Source: an uncultured Prevotellaceae bacterium
GTDB lineage: Bacteria; Bacteroidota; Bacteroidia; Bacteroidales; Muribaculaceae
Reading direction: 5' to 3'
Assembly (NCBI GenBank): GCA_945645715.1
Contig: CALZFJ010000063.1
Coordinates: 1 to 8,797, forward strand
Length of the DNA: 8,797 nt
Numbering within the stretch: the first letter of the stretch is position 1; every line of letters begins with the position of its first letter. Both the position numbers and the translations under genes were made by a program. Positions 1 to 8,400 of this stretch are shown piece by piece. The notes beneath the pieces are model-generated. The model saw nothing but the letters and a program-made list of their open reading frames with translations, searched no databases and was not told the origin of the DNA.

Positions 1-1
1 T

Positions 2-730
2 GATGAGAGCGACAACATTCTCCGCAAAATGAGCTACGTGAGCTATTCTTCAAAGTACAAGATTCTGATAATGTGGCTTCCCGAGAAAATGAAGGACGAC
101 TGCGCCAACAAGCTCCTCAAACTCCTTGAAGAGCCTTTCAGCGACTCGCTCTTTATCCTCGTCAGCGATAATGCCAAGGAGATTCTTCCCACCATATTCT
201 CGCGCACTCAGCGTCTTGAGATGAAAAAACTTTCCACTCCCGAGGTCGCAGCATATCTTCAGGCACGATACTCGCTTAGCGAGCAAGACGCTCTCGCTGT
301 GGCTGCTCCAGCCGATGGCAATATCCTTGCCGCAGAAGAAAGCATCTCGCTCGACAGCGAAAACAAGGAGTTTTTCCAATACTTCACCACGCTCATGCGC
401 CAGGCTTACTCTCGCGACCTCAAGGCACTGAAAAAGTGGTCGGACGAAGTGCACGCTTTCAAGCGCGAAAAGACCCGCCGTTTCCTCCAATATTGCGCAC
501 GCATGATTCGCGAGAATTTCATCTACAACCTCCACACCCCAGGGTTGAACTATCTCAACCAGTCGGAGGAGCAGTTCAGCACCCGCTTCGCGCCTTTCAT
601 CAACGCAGCCAATGTGGAACGAATGATTGCCGAAATTGAGCGTGCCGATGCCGACATTCAAGGCAACGCCAACGGCAAGATTGTCCTCTTTGATTTTGCA
701 ATTAAAATCACTATTCTTATCAAAAAATAG
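2..730 (+). CDS. holB: DNA polymerase III delta' subunit (clamp loader), 5'-partial
   Basis: This is the C-terminal 242 residues of a protein whose reading frame is open to the left edge of the window, so the true start lies outside. The visible start resembles the AAA+ core of the clamp-loader delta' subunit. There is a WLPEKM segment followed by ANKLLKLLEEP (about 101-136), then FILVSDNAKEILPTIFSRTQR, whose Ser-Arg-Thr at 200-208 sits where clamp-loader subunits carry the SRC arginine-finger motif. The remainder is an alpha-helical collar-like domain. The Walker A and zinc-binding parts would lie in the missing N-terminus, an estimated one third of the protein. In the clamp loader, delta' helps open and load the beta sliding clamp on primed DNA. 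The next gene follows after 24 bases in the same direction, with no terminator or promoter visible between them, so they may be co-transcribed. Confidence in the family is high. The alternative, a gamma/tau (DnaX) subunit, is less likely given the short C-terminus. Confidence 0.88.
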   Translation, partial: DESDNILRKMSYVSYSSKYKILIMWLPEKMKDDCANKLLKLLEEPFSDSLFILVSDNAKEILPTIFSRTQRLEMKKLSTPEVAAYLQARYSLSEQDALAVAAPADGNILAAEESISLDSENKEFFQYFTTLMRQAYSRDLKALKKWSDEVHAFKREKTRRFLQYCARMIRENFIYNLHTPGLNYLNQSEEQFSTRFAPFINAANVERMIAEIERADADIQGNANGKIVLFDFAIKITILIKK

Positions 731-754
731 TATCACCCTTTATTTACCTCTGCG

Positions 755-3679
755 ATGGATACCTCTGCCCGAATCCCTTTCTTGCGCTTTGTGGCACGCG
801 CTTTTGTTGAAAACCATGTCGGCGAATTACACAATTTCTGCTTCGTGTTTCCTAACCGTCGCAGCAGCGTCTTCTTTATCGAAGAATTGTCGAAAATCGC
901 AGGGAACACCATGCTTTCGCCTTGCGTCACAAGCATCAACGATTTCCTCACCGAACTCACCGACAGCGTAGAGCCATCGAAGATAGAGCAGCTATTTATC
1001 CTATATCAGGAATATCAGCGCATCATGAGCGAAAGTGCCGAGCCATTCGATCGCTTCTCCTATTGGGGCGATGTTATCCTTAACGACTTCAACGACGTGG
1101 ATAAATACCTCGCTGAGCCCAAGAGAATATTCAATAACATTCGCAACCTCAAGAACATATCTTCCAATTTCCTCACCGAGGAGCAGATTCAGGTGATTGA
1201 GGAGTATTTTGGTACCACCGACAACCATCGTGTCACCGACGACAAATTCTGGAACGACCCATCGGTATATGGCGAGAAGGCGGTTGACCGTTTTGTGAAG
1301 ATTTGGGACAAACTCTATGAAATTTACGTCAGTTTCAATAGTCGCCTGAGTGAGCAGCATCTGTCTTACTCCGGTAGAATCTACCGTGAGGCAGTGCAGC
1401 GTGTTTCGAGTATGGGTGCTGAAGATTTTGCTTTCAGCAAATATGTCTTCGTGGGCTTCAATGTGCTCTCGCTCTCCGAAATAAAGATTTTCGGGGCTCT
1501 CGACGACAAGGGCATTGCCGACTTCTACTGGGATTGCAACTCACCTGCCTTGCGCGACCCTGCCAACAAGGCCTCGTGGTTCATTTCCAGAAACATGAAA
1601 AAGTTCCGTTCAAAGCTTCATATCGACCAACCCGAAATAACCGATTTCTGCCCTATCGATGTGATTGGTGTTCCGTCAAACATCGGTCAGGTGAAATACA
1701 CATCTCGTGTGCTCGATGAGCTTATCGACTCCGGGGCTATCTCCGACACTCACAATGCCATCAACACAGCCATCGTTCTTCCCGACGAAGGACTGTTTAT
1801 GCCTCTTCTCGACTCTCTCAACGACCGCATCACAGGCGTAAACATCACCATGGGATATCCCTTGCGCCTATCCGACATTGCAGTCCTCGTCAATCGCATT
1901 GCGCACCTCCACAAGCAGTCACGCAAGAGTGGCAACGACGTTATTTTCTTCCATGAAGACGTTAAAGACCTTATCTCCCACCCTTTCATGAGGCTTATCA
2001 ACGAGGAGCAGTGCGCATACCTCAGCAAATATATGGCAGTCAGCGGGCGGTTCTATATAACATTCTCAAAAATCCAAGAGCTTTTAAGCCAACACACCGA
2101 AAACGAAAGTTCCGATACGGCTTCACTTGAGATTATCTTTAAGCCCGTTCCTTCAGAATATACAAGCAATATGCTGCTCGCCTTCATCAACAGGATTCTT
2201 AAATTCGTGGAAGCCGGGCTGCTTGCCAACGGCCGGATTCCCGCCGAATCGGTCACTATGGGTATGATTTCCAAGTTTATGGATAGCCTCACCATTCTCT
2301 CGGGAACAATTGCCAAATACGACATCGCAATGAACGAGAACACGTTCTTCTATCTCGTTGGCCGCACGGTTTCGTCGGTTGCAATAGCCTTTGAGGGCGA
2401 ACCACTTCATGGTCTCCAGATTATGGGAGTGCTCGAAACCCGTTGCCTCGACTTCGACAACGTGATAATCCTCTCGATGAATGAGCGCGTGTTCCCTCGC
2501 AAGCACTATTCACGCTCCTTCATTCCTGCCAACTTGCGGCGCGGCTTCGGTATGGCAACCGTAGAGTTTCAAGATTGCATGTATGCCTACTACTTCTACC
2601 GCCTCATCTCTCGCGCAAAGCGCGTCACCCTGCTCTACGATGCACGCCGCCAGTCAATCGGCTCGGGCGAGTATTCACGCTACATCGAGCAGCTCCGTAT
2701 TCTCTATCCTAAGGCACCTGTCAGCCACAAGGTGCTCGATTTCTCCATCAATGCCCCGGGCGACCTCAAGATTGAAGTGGAGAAGAACGACCGTATCATG
2801 GAGCGCATCAACCGCTATTTCACCCCTGGGTCAGGCTACTACCTCTCGGCAAGCGCTATCAACAAGTATATCAACTGCCCCCTTTCGTTCTACTTTGAGA
2901 AAGTCGAGGATTTCAAGATTGCCGACGATGTGAAGGAGTTTATGGACGCCAGCACCCTCGGAACCATCGTGCACGATGTGATGAAAGACCTCTACTCAAA
3001 CCGTAGAATTATCACAAAAGCAGTTATCGATAGCCTCCGACCTCAAGTCGGACCCCTCGTGAAAAAGTATATCAACGAGCACTACACCCATAATGAAAAC
3101 GGCGATGAAGAAACCGGAGAAACCGAAATCGTCGGTCAGGCAATCAACTATTTTGTGAACAGCATTCTCACCTACGACAGCAACCTCGGCAAGTTCCGCT
3201 TCATCATGGGCGAGCAGGAGCAGAAGGTCCACTGGAATGGTATGAACATTCGCCAATATATCGACCGTGTAGATGCCATTATCGACGAAAATGGGAATGA
3301 GCACATTCGCATCGTTGATTACAAGACAGGCGCCGACCCCACCTCAGCATCTTCAGTTGCTCATTTTATTACTGATATAGGTGGGAAGCGCTGCAAGGCG
3401 ATGCTTCAGCTAATGCTCTACTGCAACGTTTACGCCCACGACAAAGGATTGGACGACACTCCCATACAGCCAGTGATCTACAAAGTGCAGAAAATGAGCG
3501 ATTCGGGCTTCAAAGTCGATAAAAAAGACATCACCAACTATTACGACATCAATAAAGAATTCCTTGATGTGCTCAATGCGATCAAGGATGAACTTTTGTC
3601 CAAAGATACGAAATTCAAGCAAACCGGCAGTCCCAGCCACTGCTCTTACTGCAAGTATGCAGCATTCTGCCACCGCTAA
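755..3679 (+). CDS. AddB-type PD-(D/E)XK nuclease with Fe-S cysteine motif
   Basis: This 974-residue protein resembles the AddB/RexB subunit of the AddAB double-strand-break resection complex, which processes DNA ends for recombination. The N-terminus carries FVFPNRRSSVFFIEEL (residues 30-45), where a helicase fold would begin, but I see no Walker A motif (GxxxxGKS/T). A helicase-like block with FDNVIILSMNERVFP lies at about 567-581. The C-terminal RecB-family nuclease domain has H740, D840, D855 and K857 (the VDYKTG block) and a Q885-L-x2-Y889 motif, so the catalytic set looks intact. Cysteines C708, C963, C966 and C972 follow the C-xn-C-x2-C-x5-C layout of the AddB [4Fe-4S] cluster. The ATG at 755 is the first start after the upstream stop in the same frame, and it has no clear Shine-Dalgarno sequence, as is usual in this phylum. 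The partner helicase AddA is not in the window. Family assignment is strong; that it works in an AddAB complex is inferred. Confidence 0.88.
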   Translation: MDTSARIPFLRFVARAFVENHVGELHNFCFVFPNRRSSVFFIEELSKIAGNTMLSPCVTSINDFLTELTDSVEPSKIEQLFILYQEYQRIMSESAEPFDRFSYWGDVILNDFNDVDKYLAEPKRIFNNIRNLKNISSNFLTEEQIQVIEEYFGTTDNHRVTDDKFWNDPSVYGEKAVDRFVKIWDKLYEIYVSFNSRLSEQHLSYSGRIYREAVQRVSSMGAEDFAFSKYVFVGFNVLSLSEIKIFGALDDKGIADFYWDCNSPALRDPANKASWFISRNMKKFRSKLHIDQPEITDFCPIDVIGVPSNIGQVKYTSRVLDELIDSGAISDTHNAINTAIVLPDEGLFMPLLDSLNDRITGVNITMGYPLRLSDIAVLVNRIAHLHKQSRKSGNDVIFFHEDVKDLISHPFMRLINEEQCAYLSKYMAVSGRFYITFSKIQELLSQHTENESSDTASLEIIFKPVPSEYTSNMLLAFINRILKFVEAGLLANGRIPAESVTMGMISKFMDSLTILSGTIAKYDIAMNENTFFYLVGRTVSSVAIAFEGEPLHGLQIMGVLETRCLDFDNVIILSMNERVFPRKHYSRSFIPANLRRGFGMATVEFQDCMYAYYFYRLISRAKRVTLLYDARRQSIGSGEYSRYIEQLRILYPKAPVSHKVLDFSINAPGDLKIEVEKNDRIMERINRYFTPGSGYYLSASAINKYINCPLSFYFEKVEDFKIADDVKEFMDASTLGTIVHDVMKDLYSNRRIITKAVIDSLRPQVGPLVKKYINEHYTHNENGDEETGETEIVGQAINYFVNSILTYDSNLGKFRFIMGEQEQKVHWNGMNIRQYIDRVDAIIDENGNEHIRIVDYKTGADPTSASSVAHFITDIGGKRCKAMLQLMLYCNVYAHDKGLDDTPIQPVIYKVQKMSDSGFKVDKKDITNYYDINKEFLDVLNAIKDELLSKDTKFKQTGSPSHCSYCKYAAFCHR

Positions 3680-3740
3680 AATTCTCCTTTCGCCGATTTT
3701 ATTGTAACTATTTAGTTAATTTGTTTGGAGAATTGGCGAA
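3680..3740. repeat. short inverted repeats in the gap after the nuclease gene
   Basis: AATTCTCC at 3680-3687 is the exact reverse complement of GGAGAATT at 3727-3734. TTCGCC at 3689-3694 is the exact reverse complement of GGCGAA at 3735-3740. The two pairs are in the same left-to-right order on both sides, so they cannot nest in one hairpin; they would be alternative pairings. The right-hand copies fall inside the spacer of the candidate promoter at 3724-3755, so they could form an operator, but the lengths (8 and 6 bp) are small enough to be chance. No T-run follows, so this is not a convincing terminator. Confidence 0.25.
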
Positions 3741-3755
3741 ATGATTGTAATTTTG
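3724..3755 (+). promoter_or_regulatory. candidate Bacteroidota-type promoter
   Basis: TTTG at 3724-3727 is followed after 20 bases by TAATTTTG at 3748-3755. The latter is an exact match to the Bacteroides -7 consensus TAnnTTTG, and the former matches the -33 element TTTG at about the expected distance. If used, transcription would begin near 3759, only a few bases before the ATG at 3763, giving an almost leaderless mRNA for the His/Cys-rich protein. The gap is AT-rich, so a chance match is possible. It could also supply transcription to the downstream pump operon. Confidence 0.5.
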
Positions 3756-3762
3756 TCGGTTG

Positions 3763-4179
3763 ATGAAACAGTGGTTTTCCATAGTGTCTCTTTGCATGGT
3801 GGCTGTGTTCATGTTCAGCTCTGTGCTGCAATTCCACCATCACGATGCCGACGGCAATGTTGTCGTCTATGATGTCAATGCGCCTTTCTCTATCGAAAGT
3901 CACAGCTTCTGCAAGCATCACCACTGCGCCGACCATGACTCTAATCACGATGACGACTGCTGCACCTTGAAGCTAAGCACGCAGAAAGCCTCGCGTCCCA
4001 CCACCGTCCAAAGCGACCAGCTTTGCTTCTCGCTCCTGTTCATCGGCATTCTCAACCACACCATCGGCGAATTGTTTGCCGATGCTTCAACTCCGCATTT
4101 CATTCAGCGCATAATAGGCTCGTTATCAAGCATAAAGCACCATATAGTAGGGCTTCGTGCGCCTCCTTACTGCCACTAA
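3763..4179 (+). CDS. small His/Cys-rich exported or membrane protein, putative metal-binding accessory
   Basis: This 138-residue protein begins with MKQWF and a hydrophobic stretch (about 4-24), which fits a signal peptide or membrane anchor. HHHD follows at 25-28, then a dense cluster of possible metal ligands at 47-67 containing H47, C50, H52-H54, C55, H58, H62, C66 and C67. A second hydrophobic segment lies at about 87-105, and the protein ends LRAPPYCH. In total it has 14 His and 7 Cys. I chose the ATG at 3763; a TTG directly before it (3760) is in frame but gives no better signal. The composition and its place 113 bases upstream of a metal-efflux operon suggest a metal-binding accessory or sensor in the periplasm. 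It resembles the short His-rich proteins found beside RND metal pumps in Bacteroidales (possibly the DUF6769 type), but I have not verified this and assign no biochemical activity. Confidence 0.72.
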   Translation: MKQWFSIVSLCMVAVFMFSSVLQFHHHDADGNVVVYDVNAPFSIESHSFCKHHHCADHDSNHDDDCCTLKLSTQKASRPTTVQSDQLCFSLLFIGILNHTIGELFADASTPHFIQRIIGSLSSIKHHIVGLRAPPYCH

Positions 4180-4232
4180 TACCCCCTAAATATTTCTTTT
4201 TGTGAGTGTCAAGGCATAACTATGCAGTGGCA
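4171..4232. repeat. nested short inverted repeats between the small gene and the pump operon
   Basis: TGCCACT (4171-4177, overlapping the stop codon of the small gene) is the exact reverse complement of AGTGGCA (4226-4232). Directly inside its right arm lies a compact dyad, GCATA-AC-TATGC (4214-4225). The compact dyad could be an operator half-site pair for a regulator encoded elsewhere; the outer pair could stack on it in RNA. The arms are short, so chance is a real alternative. Confidence 0.22.
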
Positions 4233-4251
4233 TTATCTCTTTATAATTCAC

Positions 4252-4259
4252 AATCTTTG
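4252..4259 (+). promoter_or_regulatory. weak candidate -7 element upstream of the pump operon
   Basis: AATCTTTG differs by one base from the Bacteroides -7 consensus TAnnTTTG and lies 33 bases before the adaptor start, a reasonable leader length. There is no good TTTG -33 element at the matching distance (the sequence there is TGGC or GTGG), so it would be a weak or activator-dependent promoter. The rest of the 113-base gap (4180-4292) is AT-rich, with an A-rich stretch just before the start codon. I see no terminator hairpin followed by a T-run. Confidence 0.25.
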
Positions 4260-4292
4260 TAATATTAACTAAAAACTTCTCATAAAGACATT

Positions 4293-5450
4293 ATGAAAAT
4301 CAATTATCTGTCAATTTTTGCAGCATTGTCGATGATGCCTGCCCTATTTGCCTGTGGTGGAAGCAACACTTCGACCGACGCACACCACCATGACAACGAG
4401 ATGCACGACCATGAGGGCGAGCATGAGCACGAACACGCTGCCGGTGAAATTGAATTTTCTCACGAACAAGCCGAGCGTTTCGGTGTAAAGACTACAAAAG
4501 TGGCAAAAACCGACTTCAATGAGGTGCTAAGCGTGTCGGGTCGCATCGATCCGGCTCAGGGCGACCAAGTCACAGTAATTGCCCGCTCTTCGGGAGTAAT
4601 ACGTCTTGGTAGGAATGTCGTTGTAGGGTCATTTGTAAACCAGGGCGGCTCTTTAGGCAACATTTCTGCCCAAAACATCGTGGGTGGCGACCAGAACGAG
4701 AATGCACGCATCACCTACGAAACTGCACGCCGCGAGCTGGAGCGCATCACTCCTCTATATCACGATAAAATCGTCACACAAAAGGAATACAATGCAGCAA
4801 AAGAAGCATTCGAGAAAGCCTCAATTGCCTACAATAGCCACAGCCCTGCCGGTAGCGTTGCGGCAAGCCCTATTGCGGGCACTATCACCTCTCTGCTCGT
4901 TGCCGATGGCGACTATGTAGAGACCGGAGCCCCTATTGCTGTGGTGTCGAAGAACACTCGCCTCATTCTCCGTGCCGACCTCCCCGAGCGCTATGCTTCG
5001 GCTTTGCCCAAATTCACCACGGCTACCTTCAAGCCCACCTACAGCGACACGGCTTTCGACCTTCGCGAGATGGGCGGTCGTCGCGTGTCGGCTGCTACTG
5101 CCGCTACAGCCACTCCGGGTTACATTCCTATAGCTTTCGAGTTCACCAACGATGGCAAGGTAGTTCCAGGCTCTTATGCCCAGGTGTTCCTCATCGGCTC
5201 GGTAAAGCACGATTGTATAGTCGCTCCCATTGAGGCTATAACCGAAGAACAGGGCAACTTCTTCGTCTATGTACGCCTCGATGAAGACTGCTATATGAAG
5301 AATCCCGTCACTCTTGGCATAAACGACGGCAAGCAGGTGGAAGTGCTCAGCGGCATCAAAGAGGGCGATGACCTTGTCACCACCGGTGCAATCATGATTA
5401 AGATGGCATCTAATGCCGGTGCTGTACCAGGACATGACCATAACCACTAA
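4293..5450 (+). CDS. RND efflux periplasmic adaptor, His-rich lipoprotein (CusB/CzcB type)
   Basis: This 385-residue protein is the membrane-fusion subunit that joins an inner-membrane RND pump to an outer-membrane channel. It starts with a lipoprotein signal (MKINYL, a hydrophobic core, then LFAC), placing the lipid on C21. A His-rich linker follows, with His at 31-33, 38, 40, 44, 46 and 48, and the protein ends GHDHNH. The first barrel-sandwich/lipoyl half is around 80-130, an alpha-helical hairpin around 137-182, the second lipoyl half begins near 187 (ASPIAGTITSL), and beta-barrel and membrane-proximal regions complete the protein. Length and domain order fit the CusB/CzcB family. The His-rich tails may bind metal and pass it to the pump, as N-terminal Met/His regions do in related adaptors; that is inferred. 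The ATG at 4293 is preceded by a weak AAAGA. The transporter gene follows after 15 bases, so they are co-transcribed. Confidence 0.93.
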   Translation: MKINYLSIFAALSMMPALFACGGSNTSTDAHHHDNEMHDHEGEHEHEHAAGEIEFSHEQAERFGVKTTKVAKTDFNEVLSVSGRIDPAQGDQVTVIARSSGVIRLGRNVVVGSFVNQGGSLGNISAQNIVGGDQNENARITYETARRELERITPLYHDKIVTQKEYNAAKEAFEKASIAYNSHSPAGSVAASPIAGTITSLLVADGDYVETGAPIAVVSKNTRLILRADLPERYASALPKFTTATFKPTYSDTAFDLREMGGRRVSAATAATATPGYIPIAFEFTNDGKVVPGSYAQVFLIGSVKHDCIVAPIEAITEEQGNFFVYVRLDEDCYMKNPVTLGINDGKQVEVLSGIKEGDDLVTTGAIMIKMASNAGAVPGHDHNH

Positions 5451-5465
5451 TCTCACTCCGAAACT

Positions 5466-8400
5466 ATGCTAAACAAGACTATAAATTTCGCTCTGCACAA
5501 CAGAATCATGATTTTAGTGATGATTCTGTTCCTGCTGTCGGGTGGCTCTTACTACGTGCTGAAATCCGACATCGATGTATTCCCCGACCTCAATGCGCCA
5601 ACCGTAGTGGTCATGACCGAGGCTCCGGGCTATGCGCCCGAGGAAATTGAGCGCACCGTGACTTTTCCCATCGAAACTGTGATGAATGGTGCCACAGGCG
5701 TGCGCCGTGTGCGTTCTTCTTCATCTACAGGATTCTCGGTAGTTTGGGTTGAATTTGACTGGGGGACCGACATATATCTCGACCGCCAGATTGTCTCCGA
5801 GAAGCTTCTTTCAGTGTCAAGCCAGTTTCCTAATGGCGTGAAAGAGCCTGTGCTTGGTCCGCAATCGTCGATTCTCGGCGAGATGCTTATTGTGGGTCTT
5901 ACTGCCGACAGCACTTCGCTCGACAACCTCCGCACCATCGCCGACCGCACTATCCGCCCTCGCCTCCTCTCTCTTGGTGGCATTGCCGAAGTGCAAGTGA
6001 TTGGCGGCGGCATTAAGGAATACCAGATTCTCCTCGATCTCGACCGCATGAAGCACTACAATGTGAGCATCGAAGAGGTGGAAAAGGCTGCAAACAGCGT
6101 CAACAACAACGTGGGCGGTGGTATCCTCTATGAATATGGCAACGAATATATCATCAAGGGTAATATCAACACCACAAGCCTCACCGACATTGCCAACACC
6201 GTTGTCCGCTCCGATGAGCGCGGAACCGTGCTGCTTTCCGACGTCGCCGGTGTGCAGCTCGGCACCAAGTCGCCAAAGCTTGGTCTCGCTTCCGAGAACG
6301 CTAAGCCTGCTGTACTGCTCACCGTCACCAAGCAACCTAAAGCCGACACCAACACTATCACCGACAATGTGGTCGCGGCTCTCGACGATATGAAAAACAC
6401 CCTCCCCAAGGACCTGAAGATTTCCACCGACACTTTCCGACAGAGCGATTTCATCAACAGCTCTATCGGCAACATTCGCCGGTCGCTCATCGAGGGTGGC
6501 ATCTGTGTGGCTATTGTGCTTTTCATCTTCCTCATGAATGTGCGCACCACCTTCATATCACTCATGGCGCTTCCGCTTTCAGTGATTGTCGCCATTATCA
6601 TTCTGCACCTCTTCGACTACACCATCAACACCATGATTCTCGGCGGTCTTGCCATCGCCATCGGCTCGCTCGTCGATGATGCCATTGTCGATGTTGAGAA
6701 TGTGCACAAGCGACTGCTCGAAAACAAGCAGCTGCCTCCCGAGAAGCGCAAATCGGTGCTCCACGTGGTATATGAAGCCTCTAAGGAAGTGCGTATGCCT
6801 ATCTTCAATTCTTCGCTCATCATCATTGCCAGCTTCACCCCGCTGTTCTTCTTGAGCGGCATGGAGGGGCGTCTGCTCATTCCGCTTGGCATAGCTTTCA
6901 TAGTTGCACTCATGGCTTCCACTTTTGTTGCACTCACAGTCACCCCGGTGCTATGCAGCATCTTGCTTGGCAACCCCAAAGAGAGCGACAAGGAGTCACG
7001 ACTAATGCAGAAGATGAAAGCTGCCTACGTGCGCCTGCTCAACATAGCTTTTGCACACAAGAAAGCCATTCTCTCTACCACCGGTGCCCTGCTTGTGGTT
7101 GCCCTCGTGGTGCTCTGCACTCTGGGTCGCAGCTTCCTGCCACCGTTCAATGAGGGTTCGTTCACAATCAATGTGAGCCTCATGCCCGGTGTATCGCTTG
7201 AAGAGTCCGACCGCATCGCCACCGAGGCTGAGAAGCTCATTATGACCATTCCCGAAATCAAGTGCCTCTCGCGCAAGACCGGTCGTGCCGAGCTTGCCGA
7301 ACACGCGCTCGGCGTGAATGCCTCTGAAATCGAAGCTCCTTACGAACTTACCGACCGTTCTAAGTCGGAAGTCATCAAGGAACTCCGCGAAAAGCTCGCT
7401 CTAATCCCCGGTGCCAACATTGAGATAGGACAGCCCATCTCTCACCGCATTGATGCAATGATTTCGGGTGCAAAAGCGCAGATTGCCATCAAGATTTTCG
7501 GCGACGACCTCCCCACCCTCTACCGTCTTGGAAACAGCGTTAAGGCGAATATCCTGGAGATTCCGGGTGTTGTCGATGTGAATGTTGAGCAGCAAGTGTC
7601 ACGCCCACAGCTCCACATCACTCCTCGCCGCGACCTTCTTGCTCGTTTCGGCATCACCATGGAGCAATTCGCACGCTTTGTAGAGATTACGCTCTCTGGC
7701 GAAGTAGTATCGCAGGTCTATGAAAATGGCTTGCCCTACGACCTTACACTGCGTCTTGCCGATGGCGACCGCAACGCCATGGAAAAGATTCGCAACCTGA
7801 TGATTGACAGCAATGTGGGCAAGATTCCGCTCTCGCAAGTTGCCGATATACGGTCGGCCGATGGACCGAACACCATCAATCGTGAGAACGTAAGCCGCCG
7901 AATCATCATCTCTGCCAATGTTGCCGACCGCGACCTGCGTGGAGCTGTCACCGACATTCAAGACGCCATAAACGCCAATGTTGATATTCCCGAGGGTTAC
8001 TATGTGGAATATGGCGGTCAGTTTGAAAGCGAGGAAAAAGCCACACGCACTCTTGCCATTGCATTGCTCGTGGCTCTTATCATCGTATTCTTGCTCCTAT
8101 ACAATGAGTTCAAGAACACCACACAGTCGCTTATCATTCTCATCAATCTGCCACTGGCTATGATTGGTGGTGTGTTCATTCTCTTCCTCACCTCGGGTGA
8201 GCTGAATATACCGGCAATCATCGGTTTCATCTCACTGCTTGGCGTGAGCACCCGTAATGGAATGCTACTTATGTCGCACTACAACACCCTGCGTGATGAA
8301 GGGAAGAGCCTAATGGAACGCATCTCAATCGGTTCTGCCGACCGTCTCAGCCCTATCATCATGACGGCTCTCACCTCTGCCCTCGCCCTTATCCCACTTG

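Noticed and set aside
50..736. 228-codon open frame on the minus strand across the holB-like gene
   Set aside because: It lies fully antisense to a convincing coding region, and its translation shows no recognisable domain; it is a codon-bias shadow.
3680..3740. Rho-independent terminator after the nuclease gene
   Set aside because: The inverted pair has a 39-base loop, a short AT-rich stem and no T-run after the right arm.
3760..3762. TTG as the start of the small His/Cys-rich protein
   Set aside because: An ATG follows immediately in frame and keeps the basic residue and hydrophobic stretch, so the ATG at 3763 is simpler.
4188..4200. AAATATTT palindrome followed by CTTTT as a terminator after the small gene
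   Set aside because: An eight-base AT-only palindrome leaves no room for a hairpin loop and would not form a stable stem.
4381..4440. His/Glu codon run in the adaptor as a tandem DNA repeat
   Set aside because: Codons for His, Asp and Glu recur, but there is no regular repeat unit at the nucleotide level; it is a low-complexity protein segment.
5817..6335. 172-codon minus-strand frame, and several others within 5466-8567
   Set aside because: They overlap the RND transporter in antisense and show no family signal; the + strand frame is continuous and clearly real.
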